A stretch of DNA of 64,000 nt from Nothophaeocryptopus gaeumannii (GCA_031771865.1 JASISA010000040.1:1178001-1242000); one strand, 5' to 3'. Positions 9,652-20,739 are shown, counted from the first letter of the stretch. A program made the numbers and translations. The notes: generated from the letters alone by a model not told the origin.

Positions 9652-11280
9652 TTACCACATCCGCGCCACTGGCGCAACGCAGCCTTCGATGTACTCTGGT
9701 GAGTCTGCAAGCCGCACGACCTTAGACATGGGCTGCGACACATTTGACTCTACATCGTTAACCTTTCGTTTCCGACCCTGCTTCGCGACCTTCTTCATCT
9801 CTTTAGCTGCTTCCTTTCCCTGTCGCTTCGCTCGGGCCTCGACGAGATCCTCAAAACTCATGACTTTTGCCTTGCCAAGAATCGTCGATTTGGCCGACCG
9901 TCTAGCCTTAGCTTCATCATTAGTCTTTAGCAAGAATTGGATCTGGTCTTGCTGTAGGGAACCCCTCGCGAATAACGCCTGGGCTGCCTTAGCAAGCTTG
10001 TGGAGATGTCTTTCGAGGTTTTGTTTGCTGGTCTCATCGAGCAGACACGCATCTTGTGTGAGGATCAGATCGTGTAGCGATCTAAACGCCCCTGCAGATG
10101 CTGGTGTGGCAGGCGTCCGTAGTGGCCAGTCCGGTAGACGACGCGGAAGTTCCACGATGGTGGTTCTCGTTGACGATTCAGCACAGAGCACTCGCATGTC
10201 TCGGAGCACTCTTTCAGGATCGAAAGGCATCAAGCCAGCACTGCTCCAACCCGCGAGAATGTTCCTTTTTATGAACGCTTTCTCTCTTGCACGGCTGTAT
10301 AAGGACGTAAAATGTTGCCTGCCGATCGTGTTGACTCCTCGCTCCATTCGCTCGACATTATCACGGTAGGCTGCTTTAAGTGGGGCGAACACCCCAATGT
10401 CGCAGGGTTGCAGCTTATGGGATGTGTGAGAAGGTAGACGACAGAGGAGGATCTGGTTAGCGAAACAGTGCTCCAGAATCTCAAGCGTTTCATGCGTGCC
10501 GAATCCATCACAGATCAGAACCCGTGTTTTTCCACTTGCCCGTTCTCTGGTCTGAGGGTCGAACACACGCTTCAGCCACTCCAAGCTAATCTTGGAGTCG
10601 GTATACCCGGATTCGGAGCACGCATAGTGCCACCCGGGTGTAGGAAAGGTCGTCCAATTACTCCGATGTGTAGAGGCTGGCCAGGTGATCATGGGGCTCA
10701 AGTACCTACCGTCACCACTGATGCATTCTATAGCTGTCACTGTCGCTCGCTTCACACGCGCGCCTCTATAGCCCCGTGTGTCGTTTCTGCCCACCAGCAC
10801 TTTGACAGCGCCTAGCATGGAGAGCATTACTCCGGTCTCGTCCATGTCGTACACATTCTCCGACACGATAGCAGGGTCTTGTAAGACGTTGCCTATCACT
10901 TCGTACCAATGCGAAACCTTGTCACAGATGTTTTTCTCATGTCGACTCCAATCAAGCGCTCTTACTTTCATGGCCTTCAACTCGGGATGGCGGTTCTCGA
11001 ACGCCTTGGCCCAGTTCTTGCTCGGAAATTTCGGTGGCCTTTCAGACACGGGCCTATATCGGGTAGCACTGTAGGCTATACATGGCATGTACTTCATTCG
11101 CACAGGGTATCCGAGGTTAGACATCTGTAAAACGAAATCGGCGACTGCCTTCTCTTCTGATGGCGTGAGATATTGCTGGCATTGTGCTTCGTCTTCCTTG
11201 GAGCGTTGTCCACGAGCACGGTGATGGAGCGTCGAAGATGGGACCCCGCTGTGATCTGCAAGTGCCCGAGCCTTGTCCAT
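9652..11280 (-). CDS. pogo/Tigger-type DDE transposase
   Basis: A single open frame of about 542 residues starts at ATG 11280 (MDKARALADHSGVPSSTLHHRA). The frame is open for seven more codons upstream. The N-terminus is helix-turn-helix-like, followed by a CENP-B-type DNA-binding region (LTPSEEKAVADFVLQMSNLG, and PPKFPSKNWAKAFENRHPEL). The DDE catalytic core carries three acidic motifs: YDMDETGVMLSML, VLICDGFGTHET and SHKLQPCDIGVFAPLK. That is the DDD arrangement of pogo-group Tc1/mariner elements. The frame has no stops or frameshifts, and the C-terminal tail is Lys/Arg-rich. I could not find convincing terminal inverted repeats or TA duplications, so the element's ends are undefined. It lies 0.7 kb from the recombinase gene on the same strand. 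Confidence 0.88.
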   Translation of the reverse strand: MDKARALADHSGVPSSTLHHRARGQRSKEDEAQCQQYLTPSEEKAVADFVLQMSNLGYPVRMKYMPCIAYSATRYRPVSERPPKFPSKNWAKAFENRHPELKAMKVRALDWSRHEKNICDKVSHWYEVIGNVLQDPAIVSENVYDMDETGVMLSMLGAVKVLVGRNDTRGYRGARVKRATVTAIECISGDGRYLSPMITWPASTHRSNWTTFPTPGWHYACSESGYTDSKISLEWLKRVFDPQTRERASGKTRVLICDGFGTHETLEILEHCFANQILLCRLPSHTSHKLQPCDIGVFAPLKAAYRDNVERMERGVNTIGRQHFTSLYSRAREKAFIKRNILAGWSSAGLMPFDPERVLRDMRVLCAESSTRTTIVELPRRLPDWPLRTPATPASAGAFRSLHDLILTQDACLLDETSKQNLERHLHKLAKAAQALFARGSLQQDQIQFLLKTNDEAKARRSAKSTILGKAKVMSFEDLVEARAKRQGKEAAKEMKKVAKQGRKRKVNDVESNVSQPMSKVVRLADSPEYIEGCVAPVARMW

Positions 11281-11297
11281 CCTGTGGAATATGAGAG

Positions 11298-11672
11298 TCA
11301 CTTACGATAAAGTACGGAGGGGAGAAGAACATTCGTTGGAAAGAAGGCCACGTTGCTGTCGCAGACACTTCTAGAAGCCCTCGGAACGCGCCGCTCTGAG
11401 CGGCTAAGTTGAGCCTCGCTGCCCGGCGATAGGCCGCATGATGTCTCGCCACACCGTGCGTCTCGGCACGCAGGGATGGACGTTAGTCGGCGAAATGCTT
11501 GGGTCCAAAGCTGACTTGGTAGGTCGGCGTGCTGCGTCTTGCCATCCGCGAGCAAGTGATTCGATTGCCGTAAGAAATGCCGGCAGGCATAGGTGTAGCC
11601 GCGCATGTCGTAGGGTTGTAGGTAGGAAAGAGCACGGTACGCGAGCTCATTCGGAAAGTCTAGAAGCGCCAT
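11298..11672 (-). CDS. Short ORF with F-box-like start, possibly a fragment
   Basis: From ATG 11672 the frame reads MALLDFPNELAYRALSYL, then QPYDMRGYTYACRHF. Its spacing of LPxEL, ILSYL and CRxF resembles a fungal F-box. The remainder is basic, unremarkable and ends at 11298, overlapping the 5' end of the transposase frame. No substrate-binding repeats follow. It may be the remains of an F-box gene truncated by the pogo insertion, or a chance frame. Confidence 0.28.
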   Translation of the reverse strand: MALLDFPNELAYRALSYLQPYDMRGYTYACRHFLRQSNHLLADGKTQHADLPSQLWTQAFRRLTSIPACRDARCGETSCGLSPGSEAQLSRSERRVPRASRSVCDSNVAFFPTNVLLPSVLYRK

Positions 11673-11989
11673 TGTGATGGGCGAAGGAGCGTTGACGCAC
11701 CAGACGGAAGCAGATGATGCATGATCAAATATCAGAGGAGATAATCCGGACAGTCCACTCGCGCCGTCCACCGTCCACTTGCGCAAGACTGCACAACCTG
11801 GCTTGGCATACCTTCCTCGTCAGATTCCCGAACACGTGGAAGATAGACTTAACGAAGGCCGAGGCAGACGCTTCTATAACTTTTGCAGCCTGTTTTGAAG
11901 GTAGCGATGCCGACAGCGATTGGAAAGATTGCTGAAAATCACGGTTGCGAGCTCATTAAAGAAGAGAGGATCGAACTGTTATTCTCGGA

Positions 11990-14900
11990 CTATCCGAACT
12001 TGTGCATACTGTCAATGTGTTTTCGAAGTTGCGAAGGGTAATCGAAAGCTGAAGGGCAGTACTCGCATTCGCGGCGACGTCGCTTCGTTTTATTGGCCTT
12101 GGCTAGTCGCTTTTCGTGGGAGCGTAGATGTCTCTGCAGAGTAACGTCGTCGCGAAATGCTCGACCACAGCCATCCTCGGGACTTGTCTCAGTAGCGCCC
12201 CATACGCAAACGAACTTGCTTTTGTTGTGCACTGAGACGAGGTGCGTTCGACGGGCTTTCCAATTCGGAAAAGTCGCTAAGCATTCTTGGCATCGGTACT
12301 CTTCCTCTCGCCACGGCCTCATTGCTACTCGCGGCACCTTATGAGCTTTCTCTTCGTGCGCAGCAAGCCGGCAACGTTGTTGAAAGCGTCGGTAACAACC
12401 AGGCCAGGGGCAAGCGTAGGGTGAGATACCCTTGTGCACAACTAGGGTGTGGCGCTCAAGCGCATCGGCGTCCTTGTGGGTTTTGCGGCACCAATGCACC
12501 TGGCAACGAAAATCTTCCGTCTTCTTGTGAAAACGAACATGATCCTGCAGGCTTGCTGCAGTCCGGAAGGGCTTTCCGCAGATTCGGGTGGGGTCTTCCA
12601 TAGAGATCTCGTTGCACACGTACAAACCAATGCCGTGTTTAGCGATAAGGTGGACCTTCAGCGCCTCGAGGCTACGATGCCATGCATCGCAATGCGCTAT
12701 GGGACAGCATCGACCGACGTGTGTTTTAGCGTGTTCGCAAAAGAGATCCAAGGAGGTGAACGATGAGTGGCAATCATCAATCTTACACAGAAACGGCGTG
12801 GTCGACTGGTCGTCGCAGCAAATGATTTGGTCTGGCGTCCGTGTAGCCGCTTGAGCTTCCAGGTCCCTTGTTTGCTCTTCGATAGGAGTGTCGATATCCA
12901 CAGGGTGGTCGTTACACGTGCAGAGCCGCGGATCCAGCCACGAGTCAACATCCGACGCATTTGTATTTGACGTGATGGTGGACGTCTGTGATGATGCAGG
13001 CTTTGCGCCTCCCTTACGATGACTTGGAGATGGGCGAACAGCTATGTGAGCAGGTGAAAGCCCGTGGGCCTCCTCAAGATGTCGCCAAAAGTCCAAGGCG
13101 GAAGTGAAGACCAAGCCCAAGCCCTCGCGGTGACACAAAGGATGCGGGCAAGGAAGAGGCCAAGCTTGGGAGCGCAGGTGCATTTCAAGATGAGCGACAA
13201 GCTTGCCGTGGTCATAGAACTGATCGAACCGCGCAGCCGGGCGAACATTGTCGTTGCCTAGGCAAAATGGACACAGACCTGGCTCTAGGACGATACCTTT
13301 CAATGTCGATAAGCCACATCGCAGGGTCATAGCATCGATATGCGCCTGACAATGCTCGTTCCAGGCTGCAGAGTCGGAGAAATGCTCAGCGCACGCGAAG
13401 CAGAACCGGTGCTCCGGGCTTTGAGAGTTGCAAAAGCACTTTAGCAGATGCAGGGGGAATCGACTGCCACTGCCTTCGTCCTTCTCTCCACACAGAGGAC
13501 AAGCGCCATTCACTGGCTCTGCGTTGGGATAATACCACTGACGCGGCTCAATGTACAACAGGACAGCCCGGACTGCATCGAAGACACTTACGGGAACCTC
13601 GGAGAAGAGACTCTCGACGATGGCGGCACGTCCACGGTCGTACCTTAGAAGACTCGCCAGCTGCGGTGAAGTTGGCCCTCGCGGAAGCGGCTTGCCGATG
13701 GGAACATGTGTAGCGACTCCCTCGAACACGTCTGTAGGTTTCTCGAAGTGCTCGCGACGACTTTCCTGGATTTGAGAGTCCGGGTGTGCATCCTGAAGCA
13801 ATGCACCTCTGTATCGCGAGTCGGCCAGACGTGACTTGTGAGGCATCGGGGCAGAGCGATCGATGTGCGCCCGCATAGAACGGAAGAAGTCGATACGCCC
13901 CTGGTTAGGGGCACGACCAGCCATGAACGCTTGCACATCGCAGGGGGCTATGCGAGAGGCGTAATATGCGAACGTCGTTGGATTTTGATGACCCACGTGT
14001 CTGCTTCTCTCGCCAGCTGTGAGATGCTCTGAAGCGTTGTTAGCAGAACGAATAGTTGTGCATGGGGCGTGAGCATACTGTCGATGCCGTTAGCAAAGCC
14101 GCGGCGGAGGGCGTAAGGAAGCAGATCCTCAATGTAGCCAGCTCTCCACCCTAGATGCTTCAAGTTGCGAGAGAATGCATCTGACTCCATGATTCGCGTA
14201 TCAGAAATGGTAGCGCAACGTCCATGGCCGGCTCTCCGAAGAAGCGGTATGTCCATTGCTTCCGGCCGGATCGCTAAAGCTCGTCTTGCACAGTTCGGGT
14301 CGAATCTCACGGCTTCGAGGTCCTCTGCGCTGTTGATCCCTACGACAGCTCGATCCGCGATGGCGAGAGCGAGAACAAGCGTCATTGGGCAGAACAAACG
14401 AGTTTCGAGGTCCTCGCAAAGGTTTTCCTGATCGCTTGGGATGTGTTAGCGCTTGTGTCCTCACATTGCGGTGACGTGCACGCACCCGTCCTCCCGACCT
14501 CGTCGCCCTTTACGATTGCGAATCGTAATGTAGGCGGAGAAGTAGCGCTTGCCGTCGTCGCCCGGGTTCAGGAAAATATGGACGTCTTTCCATTGCAAGC
14601 CTTCGTTGTTGTCGCCATATTCTTTACTTGCTACCATCTCGCCAGTGCGAACGCCGCAGAACCAGAACAGTAGCACCCCCAGTGCCATCTGCGCTCTCAT
14701 ACGTGGCTGATCGAAGTGCTTCTCGTCGTGGCGCCACAGAAATTCGAGCGCGTCCATAACGACTCCTCGGTCAGCGAGGGGCTTCGGCCTCACTTTCAAT
14801 GATAGGCCTTCTTCGTACACGAGATCCTTGTTGATTACCTAGTCAACTTCGTTAGTCGGACCCCGCCACAATAACGTTAAGTGCCCTTACATTTTCAATC

Positions 14901-15302
14901 TCCTCTAAGTCATCTTGAGCATACTTCTGTCCAGTTATTTGGCGGATGTCACGTCGTAGATAGTCCCAAGCATTCTGCATGGTTCTGACGGATATCTTGC
15001 TCGCCAGCTTCCCCTTCCTCGTACGTGCGAGGTAGCGTAAGAAAGCGTCAATTTGGTCGATAGTCGGAGGCTGCTTAAGATCACAGAGCTCTGTGACGTT
15101 GTGTGGCTCGAGCTCAAGGCATTCAATCTGAAAACTAAAGGTATGATTAGGGCGGTTCAAATGGGGAGGGGCCAGGCGGGTACCTCTTCCATTCACGTCG
15201 CAGGCGATAGACTCTCTCGCGACGGCCTACTGAGACGTAGTGATCTCGGGCACGTCGAGGCCGGGCCTGACGAGTCCACAGTGCGGCGATATCGCGTGCC
15301 AT
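11990..15302 (-). CDS. DUF3435-like tyrosine recombinase with a C2H2 zinc-finger tail (Starship-captain or Crypton-like)
   Basis: Five exons in a consistent frame give 1,043 residues: 15302-15184, 15134-14891, 14838-14465, 14434-14079 and 14028-11990. Intron 4 is 50 nt with a CTAAC branch site. Intron 3 would be only 30 nt (see findings). The N-terminal half has the fungal DUF3435 recombinase layout: a core-binding segment (PTIDQIDAFLRYLARTRKGK), catalytic Arg in FWFCGVRTGEM (about residue 185), then FCPMTLVLALAIAD and YALRRGFANGID. It ends with VGHQNPTTFAYYASRIAPCD, supplying His and the Tyr nucleophile (about 378 and 386/387). From about residue 541 onward lie roughly 12 C2H2 or C2H2-like fingers, for example YACPWPGCYRRF and YRCQECLATF, probably for DNA targeting. 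Recombinases of this group move Starships and Crypton-type elements. The finger tail is longer than in the captains I know. No stop codon remains if intron 3 is real. Confidence 0.8.
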
Positions 15303-16133
15303 TCCAGCTGTAATGTGTGACGGTATGTTTCGGGATCTCCGTAAGGATGACGGGCTTGAAGGGGATAGTAGACTCTATGAGTGTACGAGAATAGCGGAGG
15401 CGAGAGGCCATGGCAGCGGGAGCAGTACTATATGCCATCCGAAGGGCGCCTTTCGTCGAGTCGAATGCATACGCTATGATTGTTGTAGGATGGTCGAGAT
15501 GGGGGTAGGTAGTGGGTGTGCGGTATTCTACGCCTGCAGGCTTAGAGGTGCGTAGTAGATGGAAACGGGTTCCTGGAAACGGGATCACGTGATGCACAAA
15601 GAACGACGAGAGAGGTCCAGAGTGGACGGGTTTTCGTGCTTTCATGTTCCTGTGGCCGTAGATGCTCAACAATGGTAGCTGAGCGTTCATATATCCTCAA
15701 TCTCGTCGGGACGAGCGTGACTTGGACAAATTGGGATGAAAAGTCTGTGTTTCGCGTTATTAACACATGCCGCACGGTAGCACCGTAATACAAGTAAGTT
15801 AAGTATCCTCTCTAGACTCTCAATACCGCCCTCCCACAGTATGTGGCTTAATCATTGGAGGATCTTGGAGATGAAGGTGACGTATGGGCCGTGTAGGCCA
15901 TGTGGCACAGCGTGCGTCTACTTGTTTCATACTCACCTCCAGAATTATATTGCGGCCGACAATATCATTGATCTTACGCTCTGTCATCGCAGTCAACATC
16001 CTCTCGCCATTCTGCAAGATCAGTCTTTCTACTGCATCAACGACCAGCCTCTCATACAGTCGCAGCGCGCTCTCCAGGCATCGATCCTTCATATCACTAT
16101 GGTCTCGGTCCAACATGCCCCTACCATTCCAGC
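15303..16133. other. Region upstream of the recombinase; no supported gene
   Basis: This should contain the recombinase promoter and copy B of the 34-bp repeat. Overlapping open frames on both strands at about 15820-16130 have protein-like stretches, but no start or splice model convinced me. The plus-strand frame may be an upstream exon of the next gene. Confidence 0.45.
15561..15594 (+). repeat. Copy B of the degenerate 34-bp direct repeat
   Basis: The sequence is GGAAACGGGTTCCTGGAA followed by ACGGGATCACGTGATG, matching 7783-7817 in the same orientation. It lies about 260 bp upstream of the recombinase start, where one end of a recombinase-bearing element would be expected. Confidence 0.6.
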
Positions 16134-16710
16134 GTGCGAACCTATCTCGGTGACGAACATATATCGATATACGCTTGGCCTTCCCGCGGTGGTGTGATAA
16201 GGCTGGAAGATTCTGAGCCGACGGACTTCGATTTCCTGAGTCTCGATCTCTGCAACTCGCCCTTGACCCGTTACTTCCACGATGAAGACAAGGACAGCTT
16301 CTGCCAGAGACTCCTTCTCTTTGGCGCAAAGTGGTGGGACAGCGAAGAGCGTCTCTTCGTGGTGAGGTCGTGGAAGGCACTGGCCATCCGAACCCACCTC
16401 ATGCGCGACACAGTGACGGTCCTTCGGGTCAAAGTCGGCTGGCCATCCACAGGCGGGTTCTGGGTGGCAGAGTTCGATCAGACGTGGTCTAGTGCGACTG
16501 AGGATGAAAGACCGCTTGCCACCGCCCGAACTCGTCCTTGCCAGAGCTCGACTTGCCCGGACCATGAACGAGAGATGCGAGATTCTCAAGACGCAATATG
16601 GGGCGAAGTTCTATGAAGACGTCAGCGATTATCATGGGTTTGCTTTCATTACTGCGTGGAAGTGGAAACGAGGAGGTGAATCGAGGCCGGAGTTGTTGAC
16701 TCCTGAGTAG
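16134..16710 (+). pseudogene. Unknown small gene with a one-base frameshift
   Basis: The frame reads RTYLGDEHISIYAWPSRGGV, followed by a balanced soluble-protein composition through FWVAEFDQTWSSATEDE. At about 16503-16512 (GATGAAAGACCGC) the sensible sequence moves to the next frame as DRLPPPELVLARARLARTMN. It continues through YGAKFYEDVSDYHGFAFITA to a stop at 16710. Removing one A would restore continuity, so I read a single-base insertion. The frame also stays open upstream to about 16020 without an ATG, so a 5' exon may be missing. I do not recognise the family. Confidence 0.5.
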
Positions 16711-17194
16711 ACCATTGGAGAGTGGAGTAAGAGTCGTTCTTCCCAGTAGTACAATGCTGCACAGGTCACATGTTCTCTTCGTTTGTTCCAGGTCGCAGTT
16801 TGTTCTTCAAAGCAGAATCATCAATCTTCCTGTCAACGTTCTTATCGGTCTCGTGGCGTTTGCGCCAAGAGCTGAGGCGGTCAGTCTCGACGCGCCTTCA
16901 GTCTGACGTGCAGCTATGCAGCTCGGATTTCTGAGAGATCTCAAGCCATGAAGTTTAACCTGCATACTTTGGAACATCACATCACCTTACTCTGGCGCAA
17001 AGTGCTGGCACTCTGAAGAAGCTTTCTGGATTCTGAAGATGAGATGGGAGTGCTGGGAAGTAGTAAGCTCTCAATGATGCTTGCGGGAACGGGAAAACAA
17101 TCGAGAAGAGCGGATTGTTCCATTACTGCACTGCACTGACGAGCTCTCACTTGCGGCTTCATTCTGATGCACTCTTGACTTTCGCAACAGCCTT
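16711..17194. other. Intergenic; nothing seen
   Basis: This 484-bp gap lies between a decayed plus-strand gene and the 3' end of a minus-strand gene. Only short incoherent frames are present. Confidence 0.5.
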
Positions 17195-18072
17195 CTAAAG
17201 GACGGGGATGTATACCGGAGGCAGTCCAACTGCCACACGGAGCTGCTTGGTCAGGGCTCTCGAATATGCGCTGAAGTGCTTCTCGTTGTGGTTAATTTCT
17301 GCGGGGAATACAGGCAGGTATGCCTCATCTGTGCCAGTGGCTATGAGAAGTCCTCTCTTCGAATCGTCTATTTCCACGACAAAGTCAGTAGAAAGAACTT
17401 GGAGTCCGTGAGGCATGGGTCCACATACCGCTATATGACTCCAGCGTAATGATGGTAACCGCCAATGCTTTGACTTCTTTTCCGTCCTTGTTGAGCAAAG
17501 CCATAAGACAAGTCTTGTCTCTGTCTTCCAGGCAAGCGTTGTATTGGCGAGCGGCTTGGTTGTTGCGACTAGAACCTCATATTAAAAATTGCCTTAACAG
17601 ATCCGAGTCAACATGCCGGTACGTACAGCATACTGTTCAGATCCTCAACGTGGATGTGAGAATCCAACATTTTCAACACCGTGTCCAGATCATCCCTGAA
17701 CTTCGTAAGGTCTGCCACGACCACATCCTTGGCCTTGGTATACTTGTCTTTAAAATCGCTGATTTTCGACTCTTCTGTACCTGGACCATGGACCATTCCT
17801 CCTGTAGACACGACAATGTCATCATCCGGTTTCGGGGCACTCGTAATACCAGGAACATCGATCCCGGCCCCAGCAAGGGTTGCTCGAAGGATAGCGTTGT
17901 CATCATTCTGATTCACGCCATTCTGTATTTGTGCCGGTGGCAATCCTCGCGCAATCGCGGCTTTCTGGGCTGCGATTTGAGATACTCCAGTGTCTCCGTT
18001 GGTCGCGGGAATACCGTTGGTCGTAGGCGCAGCGTTTGTATCGCCGTCTAACTTAGGCACAATGGATGGCAT
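17195..18072 (-). CDS. Conserved-looking protein of unknown function, paralogue of the gene at 19711
   Basis: Three exons, 18072-17627, 17568-17429 and 17367-17195, give 252 residues. The introns are 58 and 61 nt (GTACGT..TAG and GTATGT..TAG). The N-terminal 70 residues are Ala/Thr/Asn-rich and probably disordered. A helical middle follows (SDFKDKYTKAKDVVVADLTK, then a FRDDLDTVLKMLD stretch). The C-terminal part contains NNQAARQYNACLEDRDK and ends TKQLRVAVGLPPVYIPVL. No signal peptide, membrane segment or known catalytic motif is visible. The motifs RxYNA, a dozen charged residues, and QLRVAxGL recur in the divergent gene at 19711-20739, so the two are paralogues. Confidence 0.75.
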
Positions 18073-19710
18073 GTTGGATGTGGTCTGATCGCAGGCAGCT
18101 GGGGTGCTGTTTGTGTAGGACTGGGCTACGAAAAGTTCAAGATGGTGGCGGACTTCTGGAAAAAGAGGAGTCGACGAAACTGTCAGAAAGAACTTTGAAA
18201 GCCGGACTGGATCTGGGACTTAAATCATTGCGGAGGTGAATTCTCTTGACCCAGGTCTCGCCTCTGCCGACAACGAGCTCATGCCAGCCTTCGCATTTTA
18301 CCATCATATTCAGAGTGCTGCAGGCTACATGTTGACAATAGCGCCACTCACCGGTGACAGCACTCCATTGCGAAGCCTCTGAGAACTCGCCACGCCACAT
18401 GCACTCCTGTCACAGGTCGGTGCTCTGATATCTCGGTATGCGCCCAATCTCGAGACATACGGAGAGCGTTTCAGCTGGAGTCTGAGCTCAAGTGGCTTAC
18501 CTGCGAGAAGCTGATGAACGTGTTTCAAAACCTGCAGGCGAAGACCGTATAGCCTCGAAATCTGAGCGGGTGTTCCAGCTGATTCTGAAGGCTCAATCGG
18601 TACATTCGGACAGGTCTGAGCTCGCTGTAGAAGCCGCTTCTCGCAGTGACACTATCGATGCATTGATCATTCCGCCGTGAAGAGGCTAAACACAGTCCGG
18701 AAAATCCAGACGGAGTCGGGGAAGAGGGGGCCTGAGATGGCTGGTTAGAGAAGCGCTCAGTCTAACCGAGCCGGTCCAGATCATGCTGTCTCATCCTTCA
18801 TTGACGGTATATGCGCAACAAGCTCGCAATGGATGTTGTGCTGGATGTTGCGCTGTCGAGTCGAAGTCGCTTCGGAAGAGCTGGAAAGCGCATGGACCTC
18901 CTCTCCACATTCACCCACGTGGCATTGGACCCCTGCAAAAGTCTAAGCTCAGACGACTTCCTTCCATTGTCCCCCTTGCTCCTTTCACTCGCATTACCTT
19001 ACCATCAGATTCCATCTTCGCAAGCCTTGCGCAGACGCTAAATCGTGTCAACCGCTCACCAAGGTCATTCACCAAATAATGTGTTCGATGGACATGATAC
19101 ATTTTTCAAAGCTTGAATTGTAAAATGCGTGTTCCAGTTCACTTCATCCTGCCAGCCACAGCTCGTCTCCTCTGGCCAATGGGGAAAAGCGCGACTCGAC
19201 TCTGCATATGAGTGAGACACACATGTCTCCAGATTGCATGCCAAGAGTTGAGGCTGGCTGACCGAGCTATGATCAGGCCACTGTATCTCATGTACAACAG
19301 ACGCCACTGCATATGCTTTCGGTATCCGCGATCGACAGCTGGTCCATCTTGTAAGGCTTGCAGCTATCACGATACTTGGAACGCATGGAACATTTCCACG
19401 CTGTTCGGAGTGATGTGGCTGCTCTCTTTCAGGAAGGTGGACGGTGGTCTCGATTTACGACAGAGATGCGAAGATGCAGTGCTCTGCCTCATGCAAGTGA
19501 ATGATAAGACAGACAAGGAGGATGGGAAGGACTGTCTGAGCTTCCTTGTCACGGTATCCTTCACTCGGGCCCTCAATCATTGAGGTCTTGCCCCTCGCTG
19601 TCAACTCGGAAGTGCTTCTCACCCCCCTAAGCACTCTCGCTTTCGAGTACCAGCGTTCCTCTTAGCATTTCTAGTTTCCAGATACCCATCAGGAAACGAC
19701 AACGAGCAAA
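18073..19710. other. 1.6-kb divergent intergenic region
   Basis: The region separates the two divergent paralogues and should hold both promoters. A CT/TC-rich stretch precedes the plus-strand start. I found no gene, RNA gene or repeat. Confidence 0.5.
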
Positions 19711-20739
19711 ATGGCGGCTGCTCTGACGACTCCACCTGCGGACGAGAAGTTCAATGGCACCAGCTTTCCACATCTGACGAAGAACCATGAGCATACCAAA
19801 CCCGCCATCTCATCCAAGATTGGGGAGGTTTCTATTGATCTGTCGTCTTTCAACCATTCTCTGGTCGCCGTGCTAGATGCGCTACAGAAGCAAGAAAGGG
19901 GTGACTGTCCAGGAACAATCGACTTGCGCGTCCAAATCAACAATATCAGGACACAGATTAACAACATTGAGATAAAGATTGGAGACACGGGAGACTTGTG
20001 GATTCAGATAAAGCAGATTAAGGCGCTGATCGCCCAGATTGAGATCACTATCCATGAGCACAAGCAGGCTGCGGACGAAACAAGAAAGTGTCTAGAGATC
20101 GAGTAAGCAAGATCTATGCAAGCCAGTAATGGGCGAGTCGACTAACGCGAAAGCAGCCGCCACAATGCATCGGCTCGCAACTACAATGCTGCGATGGATA
20201 AGAACTCCGATTTGTTGATTCAATTGGTAAGATACTCGAATCGCGCAAGTGCTGTACTATTCACACTCTCGTGATGCGCTGAATGTCGTCGGACTCATTC
20301 TAACATGATGCAGAAAGGATCGAAGCCAGGCAAGTACTTCGATCGTTACATCGATGGCTTTCCAGCAAAGCCTGCTGATATCAATCCGCTCTCCAGTATG
20401 AATTCGCCGCATGAGGACAACTGCACTGGCTCATCACTGACCTCCTTGCGCACAGATGAGAAGATCCTCGAGATTCTTGACGCCCTCTGCATCGAGCACA
20501 ACCACGCCACTGATCCAGATCTTCGATTCACCAACAATCCAAACTGGCAACCAGGTGTGCAGAAGCACCATCATGGGAAGAACCCCCACAGAGACGGATG
20601 TGAGCCGATCAAGGACGACTTCAACCTGGATCAAGCTCGAACGCAGCGGCTCAGGCGACAGCTTCGTGTAGCGCTTGGTCTGTCCGCTTTCCAGACCGCG
20701 ACCGTCACTATCAATGCAATCGATCCGAATGACATCTGA
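19711..20739 (+). CDS. Protein of unknown function with a coiled-coil-like segment, paralogue of 17195-18072
   Basis: Exons 19711-20102, 20157-20226 and 20314-20739 join in frame to 295 residues. The introns are GTAAGC..CAG (54 nt) and GTAAGA..CAG (87 nt). Residues about 70-125 form a regular Ile/Gln/Asn-rich pattern (IDLRVQINNIRTQINNIEIK, then IKQIKALIAQIEITI) typical of a coiled coil. The next exon reads RHNASARNYNAAMDKNSDLL. The last exon is His/Asp-rich and ends RRQLRVALGLSAFQTATVTI. Shared motifs and an intron in the same relative place (just before RNYNA versus RQYNA) tie it to the divergent neighbour. No known domain was recognised. Confidence 0.78.

Noticed and set aside
15820..16380. 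186-residue minus-strand open frame
   Set aside because: The plus strand reads better as protein over much of it, and no start or splice signal supports the minus frame; it could still hide an exon.
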